A DNA stretch of 64,000 bases, taken from the NCBI GenBank assembly GCA_030737835.1, contig CM060848.1:17585309-17649308 (forward strand), given 5' to 3'. This DNA comes from Acorus gramineus (lineage: Eukaryota; Streptophyta; Magnoliopsida; Acorales; Acoraceae). A model generated the notes under the pieces. The model did not search any database, had not been told where the DNA came from, and saw only the letters and a program-made list of their open reading frames with translations. The position numbers and the translations under genes are program-made. The stretch's first letter is position 1; each line of letters starts with the position of its first letter. Positions 62,383 to 64,000 of the stretch are shown piece after piece.

Positions 62383-62403
62383 GGGGGGGGGGGGGGGGGG
62401 GGG
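62383..62403 (+). repeat. Homopolymer run of 21 G
   Basis: An uninterrupted G-run at the junction where the copy B promoter sequence begins (GTTGTGGGTTTGGGCGG). It matches the shorter G-rich GGGGAGGAGGG segment of the array unit. Its length may be unreliable. Confidence 0.85.
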
Positions 62404-62579
62404 TTGTGGGTTTGGGCGGTTTTAATTACAAAAAATGGTATCTAACATATAGGGTTTGACGAACCCATGTAAAAAAGGGTTGATTCCTCTCCATTCCTAA
62501 ACACATTTTTGGGCAACTTATTGTTTTTACTTTAATCTAAAAAGAGTAAAACCTTACGCGTAATCTCCAACCCCTTGCA

Positions 62580-62587
62580 TATAAATA
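62580..62587 (+). promoter_or_regulatory. TATA box of peroxidase copy B
   Basis: TATAAATA 104 bp upstream of the ATG at 62692. Upstream similarity to the array unit extends only to about 62404 and has a gap of about 70 bp that removes the GACGTGT-type element. Confidence 0.6.
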
Positions 62588-62691
62588 CATGCATCCACTA
62601 AACATAAATCTCCCTCTTTCCCTCTCTTAAACATTTGAAACTAAACATAAATCTCCTTCTTTTCCTCTGTAAACACTTAAACCCTCGTCGA

Positions 62692-63766
62692 ATGATGATG
62701 AGTTGGAGAATATGTTTGTTGATCACTACACTGGTGACGGTCGTCATCTCGTCAGCTTCGTCACTACGCACCGATTTTTACAACATGAGCTGTCCGTCGG
62801 CAGAGTCCATAGTCAAGACCACCGTTGACGAAGCACTCTCCAGGAATCCAGGTCTAGGATCCGGCCTTATAAGATTGCACTTCCACGACTGCTTCGTTAG
62901 GGTGAGATCTGTTAAGACTCCATGGTTTTTGTGTCTGTTTGTTTGAAATTAAATCATGGTTTTCTTTTGTTTGAATCGATGGTAGACTCTGTTTATTTTT
63001 CTTTCTTTTTTCTTTTTAATCAGGGATGTGATGGGTCCGTCCTGATCGATTCAACCGCCCGGAACAAAGCTGAGAAAGAAAGCCCGGCAAATAAACCAAG
63101 CCTCTGGGGATTTGAGGTCATTGACCTTGCGAAAGCAAGGATTGGAAAGGTCTGTCCGAGAACTGTTTCTTGTGCTAATATCTTTACATTTGCTGCCCGC
63201 GACAGCGTAACGAGACTGGGAGGATTTCACTACGTCGTTCCAGCGGGCAGGAGAGATGGGACTGTCTCGTCTATGCTTGAGGTATTGCAGAACCTCCCCA
63301 ATCCCTTCTCAAACGTCCAAAACTTGAAAAACCGATTTGGAGTAAAGGGTCTCTCCATGGACGAGATGGTAACTCTATCTGGGGCCCATTCGATTGGAGT
63401 CTCCCACTACACTTTGTCCACCCGCCGCCTCTACCCCCGCCAGGACACGTCCATCGACCCCGTCTTCGCGGCGCAGTTGAAGGCAACAAAATGGGTCGAA
63501 CTCAACAACCGTCCAACTTGAGGTTGTCAGCCCTAACCGGCTTGACAACAGCTACTACAAGAACCTGCAGATCCGACGGGGGCTTGTTCTTCTCGGATCA
63601 AATTCTATGGCATGACCCGGCCACTAAGAATACGGTGGGTGCTTTCGCCAATGACTCCAGGATCTGGGCGGCGAAGTTCGCCGCCGCAATGATCCACATG
63701 GGCGCCATCGAAGTGAAGATAGGGGAGGAAAGGGAAATAAGGAATAATTGTCGGGTGGTCAATTAG
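62692..63766 (+). pseudogene. Class III peroxidase copy B, same two frameshifts
   Basis: Exon 1 62692-62901 and exon 2 63024-63521 encode 235 aa; the out-of-frame remainder ends at 63766. It lies 2,008 bp from copy A and is nearly identical, including the ACAAAATGG break (63485-63493) and the five-G run (63578-63582). The signal peptide, RLHFHDCF and LSGAHSIG are kept. Differences include [14 protein letters not shown] for [14 protein letters not shown] (the buried Asp of SCADI is now Asn), YVV for YAV, and TLST for TSST. The shared lesions mean inactivation came before the duplication. A functional C-terminally truncated product is unlikely, since the second half of the haem-binding domain is missing. 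Confidence 0.85.
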
Positions 63767-63882
63767 GGAAACTGTTTTATTTTTCTGATGTACTCCAGAA
63801 GTTTCTGTTTATGCTTTATGTACTCTAGAGTTGATTGGAGATAACTATTTTATGTTTTATGTACTCCAGTTGATTGGAGATA

Positions 63883-63888
63883 AATAAA
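63883..63888 (+). terminator. Polyadenylation signal of peroxidase copy B
   Basis: AATAAA in the same context as in copy A (GGAGATAAATAAAACAGGG). Confidence 0.4.
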
Positions 63889-64000
63889 ACAGGGTTCACT
63901 ACAGTTTTAAAACACAGTGCAACATAAAAACGGAGTCCACCAGAGTTTTATAGATTCATCAGAGTGTGAACCGTTCACCAGAGAGTGTGAACCGCGGGTG

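Overview
The window is nuclear DNA from a flowering plant. The evidence is GT-AG split genes for plant-specific enzymes (pectinesterase, GDSL esterase/lipase, stachyose synthase, class III peroxidase), islands of GC-richer exon in very AT-rich flanks, and dense plant-type mobile elements (LINE, copia-like solo LTRs, PIF/Harbinger, hAT and MULE-type elements). The species cannot be named from the sequence alone.

Layout. (1) 1.2-21 kb, minus strand: a tandem cluster of three short (no PRO domain) secreted pectinesterases, each with five exons. PME1 (1219-4485) and PME3 (19101-20635) are intact; PME2 (7663-9425) has a net 1-bp frameshift in exon 2. PME2 and PME3 lie in duplicated segments with matching flanks. 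Comparing these flanks exposes later insertions: a 700-bp solo LTR with an ATACA target duplication in the PME2 copy, and LINE debris plus a 3.76-kb Harbinger-like element and a nested MITE/LTR in the PME3 copy. (2) 22.1-28.2 kb: a 6.1-kb foldback structure with inverted arms of about 1.79 kb around a 2.5-kb spacer, set in (TA)n. (3) 28.2-35 kb: gene-poor, with a MULE-type MITE (9-10 bp target duplication) and a 432-bp hAT-type MITE (8-bp duplication) inside LTR-like DNA. (4) 35.1-42.8 kb, plus strand: an intact four-exon GDSL esterase/lipase (368 aa) and an intact four-exon stachyose synthase (862 aa). (5) 42.8-54.8 kb: MITEs, a possible orphan exon and a decayed LINE. (6) 54.8-60.6 kb: ten head-to-tail copies of a unit of about 573 bp whose last copy is the promoter of a peroxidase gene. 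(7) 60.6-64 kb: two near-identical peroxidase copies 2,008 bp apart, both carrying the same two frameshifts.

Functionally, the pectinesterases, the GDSL protein and the peroxidases are secreted or cell-wall enzymes, and stachyose synthase makes raffinose-family oligosaccharides in the cytosol. They do not form one pathway; the proximity looks incidental. The most unusual structure is the promoter-unit array feeding a broken peroxidase, followed by the foldback element and the pectinesterase cluster in which insertions can be ordered by paralogous empty sites.
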